From: Nemertoderma westbladi | Lineage: Eukaryota; Xenacoelomorpha; Nemertodermatida; Nemertodermatidae | Length of the DNA stretch: 55,235 nt | Assembly (NCBI GenBank): GCA_032718475.1 | Contig: JAUCBJ010006961.1 | Span: forward strand, 1 to 55,235 | Direction of reading: 5' to 3' | Shown: piece after piece, positions 20,438 through 30,392 of the stretch | How the letters are laid out: every line of letters starts with the position of its first letter | Numbering within the stretch: the stretch's first letter is position 1 | Made by a program: the position numbers and the translations under genes | Notes under the pieces: generated by a model | Seen by the model: only the letters and a program-made list of their open reading frames with translations | What the model was told of the DNA's origin: nothing | The model's database searches: none

Positions 20438-20750
20438 AGGTGGTGTAATGGAAAGCAAGTCTTATCAGCCACTGCTTATACTGATACAGTATAAATCAAA
20501 CAACAAAGGTTATGCAGCAATCTATTCGGCTTTCTTGACAGCCGATAACTTACAACCCTTCGGATGAATTCAGAATATTTTAACCCACCAACCTCCCCTT
20601 TCTTCCTCCATAAAATGTAATAAAGGTTGAGTCTAAATTATTTAATGATGTTTAACGGTTCGGTTATTGATCTCTAAATATTGATGTGCAGTTTATATAT
20701 TTCTATACATGCTATTCATGTGCATGATATATGATTACTATGCATGCATT
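20438..20750. other. Spacer between A2 and B2
   Basis: 313 bp with no match elsewhere in the window and no convincing coding. Confidence 0.5.
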
Positions 20751-20879
20751 GGGTCTATATACCCTCACCCTTTGAAATATATGCCTTCTTTACAAGGCAC
20801 TTTCTCCCGTTAAACAATTGTTTCATATTTGCAAAGCGGAGCTGCGCAAAAAACAGGATAGCACGTCTGTATCATAAAT
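20751..20879 (+). repeat. Split direct repeat B2 (right end of DIRS element)
   Basis: Matches B1. Immediately after it, 20878-20897 reads as an inverted unit of the 11770 array (TGTAGCCACGGGCGGAACT). Confidence 0.92.
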
Positions 20880-21495
20880 GTAGCCACGGGCGGAACTCAC
20901 AACCCTTTTTTGTATACTACAGTAATTTACTTCAGTAATACAGTACATGTCATGTTGTCAATAATAGGCCTACATACTCATCAATTTTATATGGAATGTA
21001 TAATTATATAGATCAAACAAATATTAATTTACTTAAGCAAACGTCTTACTATGTTCAACAAGATTGAAATTAATTATGACCTATATAATAATCACTAAAA
21101 ACTTGTATATCAAGTTCACAATTATTACTATTGGCAGTAATTAATAAGTAGGCTTCAACTGGTATGTTTATTTTGCCTATAGCTACCCAGTTTCCAGTCC
21201 TGGTATAAATAATATTCTAGAAGTCCATGGTTAAAACTGTGTTTTTTTTTTTAAATAAATAAATTTTTGTGAAAAAATCACAAAAAACGATATATTTTCG
21301 TTAAATATTAACCTATTTGAAATTTTTTACTACAACGTCTTACAGAGAGTGGTATAATTACTGTATTAAATTTTCAGAGCAAACGACCAAGCTAATCCTG
21401 AGAAAAATGTAATTTGTAAGGGAAAATACAACCCATACACTGCCCTTAAGGAGTTTGGTTTTCATATTTAACATATACACTGGCGCAGTACTAAC
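20880..21495. other. Noncoding interval downstream of the fibrinogen-related gene
   Basis: Contains the presumed 3' UTR of the minus-strand gene. TTTATT at about 21174 would read AATAAA on the minus strand, a possible polyadenylation signal. Nothing else supported. Confidence 0.4.
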
Positions 21496-22749
21496 CTATA
21501 CCCTGATTTTCATCTCAACGCCATACAGGCTTTCGTTATGCGAGTAGGCAACCCAAGTAGGAGCTCCTCTCCAAATTGATGTCTCGTGAAGCAAAATAGG
21601 ACCAGTGAGGTGACTACAAAAATGAGGGCTTTTTAGGCCCTGTCTGTCGACGTAGCGTTCATTGCGACCATACCACCAGCCGACTGCATTGTTGTCCGGG
21701 TTGTCGGCATTGGCACTTAATCTACTGGTGGTGCATGTCCATCTAGAACCGGTATTATCTCGATCATAGGTAGTAAATTGACGATCAGAACCAGATATTA
21801 CACCCCTTGTAAGATCATCACCTGCTGTTCCATGAAATCCAGCAACATTCATAGTGTAGTTGGTCAGCGCCGAGCCAACACTGAAACTATCATATATAGC
21901 ATACGCATTGGTTGACTGATGATGGTACTTCTGTTTGCCATTTGCATCAGTTTGTTGGTTGAGATAAGGTATCCCACTTCCCCATTCCCCTGGGGGTTCC
22001 GTTAGAGTTTGATTACTAAACAAATACGCAATTGATACTCCTTGATTATAATAAAAAGGCGCAATCGGAACTCCAGAATACCAAAAATCTATTTTGAGTT
22101 GTACACCACCTTTACTGAGTCGAGAAATGGTTTCAAGGCCAAGCCAGAAGTTGCCGGAAGTGTCTCCAAAACCCTTAACATACTCATCCCAACCTTTCTC
22201 CCATATATTAGACGGTGTTTCATCAACATATTCCCCATCTTTCACAACCAAATGCGAACTCATGATTACCAACCAAGGGCCATAATCGTGCAACTCTCCA
22301 CTAACGGCTTGAAGTTTAATATAATCTTCTTCGCTCGAATCTTGCGATGTAGGGGGAATATTCATGAATGAATAATGGTCTTTATTCACTCTAAGCTTGT
22401 CAACATTACAGCGTATTTTACCATTGAGACCATAAAACTTATTCTCGACAATTTCATACCGCAAATCATATTCTTCTACACTTAGTGGTTCACGTTGTTT
22501 TGTGAGATTCTTTAAATTATCGCAGGGGTGTAGAATTTCGTCTAGCATTGTGTTATCTAACCCCCCTGCAACCTGTTTATATCTATCTATTGCCTCCGTA
22601 AGCAATGCTCTTTCTAATTCTTTTACTGCGTTATTTACTCTCGTAGTCGCCAGTTGTCTTCCAATGCAATAATATATATTGCAGAGGAGAAGGAGAAGCT
22701 TCATATTATCCATATTCATGTTTTTATTTGGAAAGTTATATAGTTGCAT
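21496..22749 (-). CDS. Secreted fibrinogen-related (FReD) protein
   Basis: 417 codons, uninterrupted, ending at TAG. The most likely start is Met16 (22704), which puts a signal peptide first (MKLLLLLCNIYYCIG, cleavage near residue 30); Met1, 11 or 13 are alternatives. Residues 31-135 may be partly helical and contain Cys76 and Cys114. The fibrinogen C-terminal domain covers about 150-417: GPWLVIMSS, WDEYVKGFGDTSGNFWLGLETISRL, VQLKIDFWYSG, MNVAGFHGTAGDDLT, FTTYDRDN (calcium-loop position), VGWWYG, and a closing GVEMKIRV. Such proteins are usually secreted lectins of innate immunity or developmental ligands. Odd points: no intron, the Cys normally right after WWY is missing, and the only late cysteines are 339 and 378. 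It has no pair of early domain cysteines. I judge it a real host gene or a recent retrocopy. Confidence 0.85.
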   Translation of the reverse strand: MQLYNFPNKNMNMDNMKLLLLLCNIYYCIGRQLATTRVNNAVKELERALLTEAIDRYKQVAGGLDNTMLDEILHPCDNLKNLTKQREPLSVEEYDLRYEIVENKFYGLNGKIRCNVDKLRVNKDHYSFMNIPPTSQDSSEEDYIKLQAVSGELHDYGPWLVIMSSHLVVKDGEYVDETPSNIWEKGWDEYVKGFGDTSGNFWLGLETISRLSKGGVQLKIDFWYSGVPIAPFYYNQGVSIAYLFSNQTLTEPPGEWGSGIPYLNQQTDANGKQKYHHQSTNAYAIYDSFSVGSALTNYTMNVAGFHGTAGDDLTRGVISGSDRQFTTYDRDNTGSRWTCTTSRLSANADNPDNNAVGWWYGRNERYVDRQGLKSPHFCSHLTGPILLHETSIWRGAPTWVAYSHNESLYGVEMKIRV

Positions 22750-22860
22750 TCAATAAATTCCTGAAATGTATGAGAATACCAAAATATATCAACTGACCAA
22801 AGATTACGTAAAAGTCTGTCGACTTATATCCAGGTGGATAGAAGTGGAGCAGACATTGTC
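22750..22860 (-). other. Upstream flank of the fibrinogen-related gene
   Basis: Short AT-rich flank with no obvious TATA box or initiator. The dispersed repeat begins at about 22861. Confidence 0.35.
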
Positions 22861-23035
22861 TGACCAGGGCCGAGTAACTCAAAAAATCTTGAGATTGACC
22901 TTGAAATCCGCTTCAAGGTCACCTTGAAACTCAAGTTTTACCTTGACTAAGATTTGCTTGAGTTTCAGTCAAGCGGGTAACTCAAAGCAATACTTAGTCA
23001 ATGTGATACTTAAAATTCCAAGGCTCACCTTGATA
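22861..23035. repeat. Dispersed repeat built from ACCTTGAAA words
   Basis: Starts GGCCGAGTAACTCAAAAAAT, then TTGAGATTGACCTTGAAA. The same start occurs inverted at about 53255-53292. Further on it is a run of CCTTGA/TCAAGG words that can fold on itself. Noncoding, probably a MITE. Confidence 0.7.
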
Positions 23036-23052
23036 ATTAAAGATGGACGAAG

Positions 23053-24248
23053 TGTAAAAGCTTTTGCGGAATTAGCTGGTTATTTTTCCCGCAAAGTACT
23101 CTGTAGTTGGTTTAATGGACATAAAAAGCCGTTTCCTTACTGTACTGGTGTTTTAGTGGACATAAAAAGCCATTTCTTCTGTATGTGTACTTTAGCGGAC
23201 ATAACTAGCAATTCTATGTCGGAATACGCTAAATCCTCTTGAAACAGTGTAGTTACTATGACGACAGCTAACAGCTGATCTGTACACGTGGAGCTTTTCC
23301 TTTGTTCTCTGTTCTTTCTTTGTTTGGTCAACCAATCAGAGCGTTTTTTGACTCTGTGTTGGAGATTGTATACAGAAACTCGTGCAGTTGAGTCAGTATG
23401 TGTATTTTGTCCACAGCCAGAAGACCGGCTTTGGAATCTCTGTGTTTTCAGGCTTTAGCCCAACCTTAGTAGGCTTAATCACAGAAACGTATATCTGTTA
23501 TCATAACAATTCATACCTTAACAAATCAATCATAACATAACTCACCTAATCATATTGTCAACTACAAACACCGCATTTTTACTGCTATTTACTGTCGGTC
23601 ATTAATTATATCGGTTGATGGAATATTATTATATTTGGATAATATCGATCAATAATCAGAAACCCCAATCTTCTTGATATACTGAAGGTTAGAGAGACCG
23701 GTTACATATAACAATTGCGACTTACATTAAAGTGGTTTTGGAGTGAATCTAATGCTATTTCATAGGCACTACATGAGTCGGTTGTTGTGCTCTTTATATG
23801 TGACTAAAATTAGTGAAGGTCGGCAGATCGGTGTGCAGCATTGTGCAGTAGTGTGTATGATTGTGACTGATAACAAAGCATCTCCTAAAGAATGCGCTAT
23901 ATACGTGAATCCATAGCCATCCCGTTGTGTCTAGTTTAAGTCATAACTCTGTTTACATATTTAGAGTGCCACGTCCTAAAGGAACTGTTAATATTTCCCG
24001 AAAGTGAATAATATTTGTCAGAGATTATATATTACGATCAGTCGAATAATACAGTAGGCCTACACCGCAATCAGGTTAGGCTTCCGAATCCAGTCTCCTG
24101 GGAATATCCAGCGGGTGAATGGTCGCGCATAGACTGGCTTTGGCTAATGTAGTGTATCAAATACTCGTCATAGGCTAAAGTCGATTTACAATCTAGAAGA
24201 CATCCAAATTTGGCAGGTTAAACTGCTAAAGGTCTGAAAGCGCGAACA
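23053..24248 (+). repeat. 5' LTR of outer BEL element
   Basis: Starts TGTAAAAGCTTTTGCGG and ends AAAGCGCGAACA; flanked by CGAAG. It contains internal words AAAAAGCCNTTTCCTT / GGACATAAAAAGCC repeated twice near the start. Confidence 0.95.
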
Positions 24249-24596
24249 ATAACAGATATTGATTTCAGATTGCAGTGTAGGCAATAAATGCAGTTTAATA
24301 TTGTTCTGGTAAGAACAGTAACAGTTATTGCTTCTGTATTGCAGTAGGCAATAAAGCTGAAGTACCGGTCAACCGGTACCCAGTAGGCCTAACTACCTAA
24401 CTACCCGAACCGGTACTTACAGCAGTACAGGTACAGCAGTATTATTCGATTGTGATATTGTATACTGGTAGGCCTTAATATTTAATCAGGGACGGCCGCC
24501 CTGGTTTTTTATTGAGATTTTACTTGTTTCTGTCAGGTTTTATTTATTTGTAGGTTAATATTGAGCAGAAGACGTGTAAGCCTGCCCAGATTGTAC
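24249..24596 (+). other. Outer element leader, first part
   Basis: Contains two diverged copies of an AACAG..ATTG..T.CAG..TTGCAGT..AGGCAATAAA block (about 24250-24290 and 24318-24360). No coding and no convincing primer-binding site. Confidence 0.5.
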
Positions 24597-25176
24597 AGAT
24601 AATTTGTAGGCTGGACTGTTGTCTGACTGTTGTTAAGACTGAAGGGATTGCGGTGTGTGTAGAGTGTATGTCCGATAAATTACTAGTTAGGAAAGTAGGG
24701 GCTTCCAGTGCTGTGAGGTAAACCCCCTCGAAAGAATAAGTCGTACTACTCGGTTAGAACGCATACTAACTAACCATTTCGGAGTCTGCATATACTGTAG
24801 TTGTTTAGGCTTGATAGTAGTGTGCCAGCGTTTGGTCTGTATTTTGTATGTGTAGTCTGTACGGGTAGCGTAATATTTCTTATTTAGATAATTTGTAGGC
24901 TGGATTGTTGCCTAGCTGTTGTTAGGTCTGAAGAGATTGCGGTGTATGTGGAGTGTATGTCCGATAAAGTACCAGTTGGGAACGTAGGGGCTTCCAGTGC
25001 TGTGAGGTAAACCCCCTCGAAAGAATAAGTCGTACTACTCGGTTAGAACGCATACTAACTAACCATTTCGGAGTCTGCATATACCGTAGTTTGTTTAGGC
25101 TTGATAGTAGTTTGTCAGCATTTGGTCTGTATTTTATTTGAGTAGTCTGTATGCGTAGCGTAATATTTATTATTCA
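24597..25176. repeat. Leader tandem duplication, period about 289 bp
   Basis: Two units (24597-24885 and 24886-25176). The central 110 bp (GTAGGGGCTTCCAGTGCTGT through TTTCGGAGTCTGCATATAC) is nearly unchanged, while the flanks have diverged more. Confidence 0.9.
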
Positions 25177-26118
25177 GAGTTTATGCAATTATTCGCAACA
25201 TTCATATTCCCAAGTTTATTCCTACAGTAATTGTGCTTGTTATATATACCGTTATAGTTAAACTAACCCCGGTACTACATCAGGGCTGCTTGGCGTAGGT
25301 AAAGACTGGAGATTTTATGCTTTGGTCACTCCGGCAGATACCGTGGTTCTTTTAGCTGTTCAAGTATTTTAACTACTGATTATTTGTTGTATAAGTACTT
25401 GTACCTAATGTAGGGTTTAGTGTACAGTGCTTTCCGAAGGTAATTAGTGTGTAGGCAGTATATTTGTGTTGTAAAGTGGTTAATAGGCACGTTGGTTTTG
25501 GTAGACCGCGGTAATTAACTTCTAGGTAGGAACACTCCGTGATACATAATGTAGTACTTATAGCGATACGGCTATAAGTCGTCAGACGGTGGTATTTTCC
25601 TATCTGGACAACGCAATATATTTACTACTGCTTGTTATTTTCAAATACCGTACCATCCTGTTCGTTGTAATAACCAGATATTCTAACCCTTTGTTAGGCT
25701 GGTTTGTAGACTTCTTGTAAAATTACCCTAAAAATTCGTACGTGTAATTTTTGTGTTTATTTAGAGATTGTAATCTCACCCCAAATTGTATGTAATTTGT
25801 AGTATTAAGTAACTTAGGTAAATTAGAATTATTTGTTTTAGTGTCCAACAAGTAGCACTTCACTGAGAGCGTACAGCTTCTGTGCAGTGACTCCTTCCCA
25901 GAAATAATAACATTTATTTCAAATATCGACAAAACCCATTATAGGGGTATATATATTATAAATCAACTCAAACCGATTTATAAAATAGTAGGCCTGTCAT
26001 ACAACAATTAGGTCTTAATATCAGTTGGACTACTGCTTAAATAACGGCAATCAAGTAAAGTAAAGTAACCAAGTAACCCCTAAAATTCAGAAATTCAATT
26101 ATTCTAAAATAATTGACA
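25177..26118 (+). other. Outer element leader, middle part
   Basis: About 940 bp without coding capacity or recognisable repeat. Confidence 0.5.
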
Positions 26119-26390
26119 TACCGGTATTTACGATAGGCTTATTATTTTTATTTCTATAAATTTAGGCTGAAATTATACCGGTATTCTGTAATTAATTCTA
26201 GTCCATAATTATACTTATATATATTATAAGTGTAAGCTGTATACCGGTATTCACAATAGGCTTATTATATATTGCTATATATTTGCGCTGAAATTACATA
26301 CCGGTATTCTGTGACAATACTAGTCTGTAATAATACTTATATATATACTATAAGCATACCGGTATTCTAATATATTATATATATATATCA
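26119..26390. repeat. Leader tandem repeat, period about 118 bp, ACCGGT-rich
   Basis: Units start at 26119, 26239 and (partial) 26355 with ATACCGGTATT, each with TAGGCTTATTAT, GGCTGAAATTA and a TACTTATATATA segment. It is matched inverted at 1-95. Confidence 0.85.
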
Positions 26391-26504
26391 CGTTACACTG
26401 AGTAACAGTATCGGTAATTAATTACTAGGCTAACAGTTGATACTGAATTACTAGACTTGCTTTAACTGTAATGTAGCAGTAGGCATTCAACTGTACAAAC
26501 AAAC

Positions 26505-27233
26505 ATGTTTGACACAAAGCAAAACCTGTCAGACAGTCTCTTAGATACAACCATCTGTGACCCAGATAGGAGTGTGGAATGTGTGAGACCGAAGTTCAAC
26601 TCACCTCCTACTGTAAGAAAGATCATCCCTCCAGTAGTAATATCAGATCCTAGGCTAGTCCAACACCGTAGGTCTATCATAGGCACTCGAGCTCAGGTCA
26701 AGCGGGACCAAGAAGCAGCGGAACAGCAGCAACACTCGAGCCGAAAACTTATTTCTCAGCGGCCCGACAGCTCCAGTAGTGAGGATACTGTAGAGCTGAC
26801 ACCCGAGCACGGAGCAAAGATGGCAGATGCGGTTTATTCGGATCCCCTTCTCATCCTTCCTGCAGCCGTACTCACTAGGGTATTGATTGCGGTGGAGGAA
26901 CACCAGATTGATTGGGCGAGAAGTAAGCGATCGACTAAGGATAGTTATGCGGGATACACAAGGGAAGAACTGAAGTCTATTGTCGAGTCGCAATGGAACT
27001 TCCCCAGACCCGGACTCCCGTTTGACTTATCGGAAGCTGCCTGGGAAGACATACACAGGATGGGAGTGACAAAAGAAACCAGCGATCCAGCTGTGTGGAA
27101 GAGGTCAGCAGCCGGATACGTACAGGGATTCTTCAGCTCTATGGAGCGATTAAAGGAACAACTGTTTCGACAACCCCAAGGACCTCAAGAGCAGGGAGAG
27201 CTGCTTTATCAAGTTAGAGAAAGAATTCTATGA
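26505..27233 (+). pseudogene. Outer BEL gag, N-terminal part 1 (frame-broken)
   Basis: 242 codons from an ATG that follows the leader. No known domain recognised. It is acidic and polar with a Q/S-rich stretch (EQQQHSSRKLISQRPDSSSSED) and a possibly folded segment with WNFPRPGLPFDLSEAAWEDIHRMG. It ends TGA-side at 27233; protein-like sequence resumes in another frame from about 27256, so a small indel between 27180 and 27256 is likely. Position and continuity with the next frames suggest it is the start of a long Gag. Confidence 0.6.
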
Positions 27234-27255
27234 ATCAGACTAATCTTATCGGCCT

Positions 27256-27949
27256 TTGAGGAGGCAGGACACGTCGTTGCAAGTTGCCGTAAAGACTTGG
27301 TTTCAGCGGGTGAGTCTCCAAGTTCAAGGAACTGCCCAGTGGAAATCTCAGCCCTCAACCCATGGAGAATCAACAGATGCTACATTTTCACAAGTGGAAA
27401 GTGAAGCGACGGCGGAGAAACCTTATGAGAGGGACGCTATTGACATCTATCTGTCAGATTATCAACGATTTGTAGGTGACGAAGAGTTGAGGAGACGGCC
27501 ATCTGGACTTAGCCCTAATAGTGAAGGAGCCAAGCTTGTGTTGGACGCAATTGATGCGGATATGATAGCTGCGAACCAAGCTAAATTTGATGAACGCCTC
27601 CGCATCGCTAGAGTCCAAGAAGAACAAGTAAAGAAAAAATGTATAGAAGACAGAAAGACAGCGGCAGTGGCAGCAGCAGTGGCAGAGGCAGAAGCGGAAA
27701 GAAAAGCGGCAGCAGCAGCGGCAGAGGCAGAAGCGGAAAGAAAGGCGGTAGAAGTGGAAAGAAAGGCGGTAGAAGTGGAAAGAAAAGCGGCAGCGGCAGC
27801 GGCAGAGGCAGAAGCGGAAAGAAAAGCGGCAGTGGCAGCGGCAGAAGCAGAACGGAGAGCGTCTGAAGAGATCGCCCAACTAGAATTGGAAAATATTCAA
27901 GAAAATCAAGACTGCATAAATAAACAGTTAACAGCTAGTAATATGCAGA
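27256..27949 (+). pseudogene. Outer BEL gag, part 2: coiled coil, interrupted by inner element
   Basis: The frame begins without ATG, as a continuation of the preceding piece. Residues about 105-215 are a long Ala/Glu/Arg/Lys helix made of repeats such as AEAEAERKAAAAAAEAEAER and RKAVEVE, a strong coiled-coil candidate encoded by GC-rich repeats. The inner LTR element begins at 27950 in the middle of this frame. Removing 27950-35005 (insert plus one GCAGA) joins this frame to the ORF starting at 35005 without a shift, proving that the two pieces are one gene. Confidence 0.8.
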
Positions 27950-28478
27950 TGTGACGGGATCTACGGATCCCGGTTTATCCGTTGGGTTTTCTATCTACGC
28001 GTCCCCGCCGTGTGTGAAAGGTAAAAGAGTTCTGGTGTTCGGTTATATGTATAAGGTATAATATAGTTGATATATATAGTATAGTATGACACGGTTACCG
28101 GTAGATAAGTATGATGGCGGTAGCGGACGGTGATAGAAGTCACCGTTCCACCCTACTGAGCTAACTGAGTAAACTGACTAACTGATTGCATCGACCGGTA
28201 ATATATATTGCACGGTTTGGCCTTGTTACAGTACCTAGTCGATGCTGTCCCCCCATTGGCTAATATCCCTGTTGGCACCCTTTGGAGTGTTTCCCTTCAC
28301 TCCCTGTGTTCTCTCTCGGTTAGGGGTTTGGCCCCTGACCCCTATTGTGTTTCTCCTTCCCACTTTATTGGGGTGACACGGGGTTGATATTGGTAATCAA
28401 CCTCGTGCTCCCAATATTGCTTTACGGTTTAATGGCTCACTTTATGGGGTTTGGTGAGGCGGAATTGATTCGCTAACA
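27950..28478 (-). repeat. 3' LTR of inner element
   Basis: Plus-strand start TGTGACGGGATCTACGGATC, end GAATTGATTCGCTAACA. Differs from the other LTR at five positions by eye. Confidence 0.95.
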
Positions 28479-28490
28479 CTCCCCCCCATG
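28479..28490 (-). promoter_or_regulatory. Polypurine tract of inner element
   Basis: On the minus strand a G-rich purine run (GGGGGGGAG) lies directly before the 3' LTR, the expected primer for plus-strand DNA synthesis. It supports the minus orientation of the element. A 9-bp hairpin (GCTATCTTC...GAAGATAGC) follows at 28491-28515. Confidence 0.75.
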
Positions 28491-28515
28491 CTATCTTCCC
28501 GGTGAGAAGATAGCA

Positions 28516-29560
28516 TCAACCTCTAAGTGCGCTTCAATTCCGCTGGAACTCGATCTATTATCGGGTGTGGGGTGGGATTATTTTCTTGGAGTCGGTTTTC
28601 CAGGCCGCTCCCTATGGGTATGATGTCACTACCCTCTGGCGTCTCGTGTCGGGCCGATCGTGCGCTTCTCTCACACAATTTTTGTTTCCCCAACACTCTC
28701 ACCACTCTAACTCCGCTCTCTGACTCAACTCGCTCTTACCCTCTCCCCACACCTGAATCGCACTCTTCTCTCTCGCCAACAGTTCCTTTCACTATCTCCT
28801 CTCTACTCCCTGCCACTCTTTAAGGCCCTGACCTCTAATGCTACCCCTGTGCTATCATACTATCTACCTACTACTCACTTGCTAACTATCTAACTCTCTT
28901 ACTAACTCTAACTATCTCTCTAAGCCTACTAACTTTAACTCTAACTCTTCTACTACGTGGCGCTTAGGGTGCCCACAACCCTCTGCTACTACCTCCATCT
29001 ACGTGGCGCTTGCAGTGCCCACAACCACTCTACTACTAACTCTAACTAAAACCATCTATCTACGTGGCGCTTGTGGTGCCCACAACCACTCTACTATCTA
29101 CCCTCTACTACTCTACTACCTGGCACCCTATGTGCCCTCTCTACTACTCTACACTCTGGCACCCTATGTGCCCTCTCTACTACCTCTAACACTCTAACTG
29201 TACTACCTGGCACCCTATGTGCCCTCTCTACTACTCTACTCTATCTACATCTCCACCTCAACTAATACCTCTATCTACGTGGCGCTTGCGGTGCCCACAA
29301 CCACTCTCTGCTACTACTTTCTACGTGGCGCTTCCGGTGCCCACAACCTCTCTACCACCGCTACTTTCTACGTGGCGCTTCCGGTGCCCACGACCCCCCT
29401 ACTACTACTCGTGGCATGACAATATGCCACACTCCCTTACCCCGCCGCCTTCTAACTTAACTCCCGGTACTACGTACCCTCTACTCCCGTGGTATGTTTA
29501 TACCACACTCCCTATACTCCGCCGCCTTCTAACTTTTCTAACTACTTCTTACTTCTACTA
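28516..29560 (-). other. Strand-asymmetric 3' noncoding region with hairpin array
   Basis: The plus strand is strongly pyrimidine-rich (CTACTACTCTA words), so the element's RNA would be purine-rich. From 28954 to 29506 about twelve short inverted repeats occur at spacings of roughly 20-65 bp: GTGGCGCTT..GGTGCCCAC types (28954, 29000, 29061, 29277, 29322, 29369), GGCACCCTATGTGCC (29121, 29157, 29208), GTGGCATGACAATATGCCAC (29411), GGTACTACGTACC (29465) and GTGGTATGTTTATACCAC (29489). No coding is convincing. Confidence 0.75.
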
Positions 29561-29621
29561 ACTATTATTTTAATTATTTAATTATTTATTAATATTTATT
29601 TAAATTAAATAATTAATTTTT
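29561..29621. other. AT-rich spacer
   Basis: A 60-bp A/T-only-like block (TATTTAAATTAAATAATTAA) between the hairpin array and a strong stem-loop. Confidence 0.6.
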
Positions 29622-29651
29622 GTGGGAAGGGCGTCTCGCCCTCATTCCCAC
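29622..29651. repeat. Strong stem-loop
   Basis: GTGGGAAGGGCG, loop TCT, CGCCC, three-base bulge TCA, TTCCCAC: 12 paired bases. Confidence 0.8.
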
Positions 29652-29843
29652 CCCCCTCAGTCCAAAACCTTGGACGACTAAACTCTAAGGTGCCCCTTCT
29701 TCCAGTAGGCACACTCCCACTGCCCTTCTATACGTCCTCTTACTCTTCGCCACACCCTCTTCGCCAATTCCACCTGACCAGGAATTGGTTCTCCCGCTTT
29801 CACCACCCTAAGGTTGGGTCTCTCCACCGTCTTCTTAACTAGC
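29652..29843 (-). other. Inner element, downstream of gag
   Basis: A short minus-strand open stretch (29938-29678) overlaps the end of gag in another frame. No domain seen. Confidence 0.4.
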
Positions 29844-30392
29844 TCATCTCCTGGCATCAAAATGCCACCTCTCTCCTTGTTGTCTCCCGCCGGCAGAATG
29901 AATAGAAAGTGAAAGAACAGGCAGAACAGAAGGTACAACAGCAGTCCTACCCCTCTCCATCCTGCCCCCCCTCTCGACCTCCCCCCCCGTCGGCACGCCT
30001 CTCAACCGGACCGGCGTCTCCTCCGGACACTCCCCCGGACACCCCTCCGGACTATTGTCCTCCTGACACTTCACCGGACACTCCTCCGGAGTGTAGTCCC
30101 CCGGACACCCCGCCGTCCGCTCCCCTCCATCCCCACACCGACACCCGCTGGGAAGTCTATTATCCTCCACCCTCTCTCTCATTGTTACTTTCCTGTCTGG
30201 CTCTACTATCTCCTCCGGCTTCTTATCTTCGTCCTCTGTGTCTACGGTGCCTGGTAACATGCACCCATGGTAACATGTCGTTACTGAACGACCGCCCTCT
30301 CCTGATATCTTCACTGGTACTACCCCGAGTAGTACTTTTCTCTTCTTCTCTTCTGTTGTGCTTGTAGCTGCTGTTTCTCTACACTCTCCGGA
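29844..30392 (-). pseudogene. Inner element Gag, C-terminal extension after in-frame TGA
   Basis: In exactly the same frame as the Gag core, after a single TGA at 30393-30395. The text after the stop completes a CCHC knuckle (CX2CX4HX4C, whose last Cys lies 3 residues after the stop). Then come a Lys/Glu-rich stretch (DTEDEDKKPEEIVEPDRK) and a Cys-rich, Pro/Glu-rich tract (CPGDYTPEECPVKC, SPEGCPGECPEE) with a degenerate 11-13 residue repeat. It carries no protease signature. The TGA may be a mutated Trp codon or a readthrough stop. Confidence 0.65.

Larger units (their letters stand above)
13524..20879 (+). mobile_element. DIRS-order (PAT/Ngaro-like) retrotransposon with split direct repeats
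   Basis: A 7,356-bp element. A1 (13524-13626) equals A2 (20335-20437) over 103 bp with no mismatch seen, and B1 (20210-20338) equals B2 (20751-20879) over 129 bp with two mismatches. This is the A1-ORFs-B1-A2-B2 order known for PAT and Ngaro elements, which integrate by tyrosine recombinase and make no target duplication; none is seen here. B1 and A2 overlap by four bases (AAAT). 313 bp separate A2 from B2. The internal genes are Gag-like, RT, RNase H and tyrosine recombinase in overlapping frames. RT and RNase H are split by one homopolymer frameshift; otherwise the copy looks recent. Confidence 0.9.

Noticed and set aside
20430-20480. tRNA-like start (GGTGGTGTAATGGAAAGCA)
   Set aside because: No B box or cloverleaf follows; the A-box resemblance is probably chance.
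28516-29561. Plus-strand Pro/Ser/Thr/Leu-rich ORFs
   Set aside because: They follow the pyrimidine bias of a noncoding region whose element is read on the minus strand.
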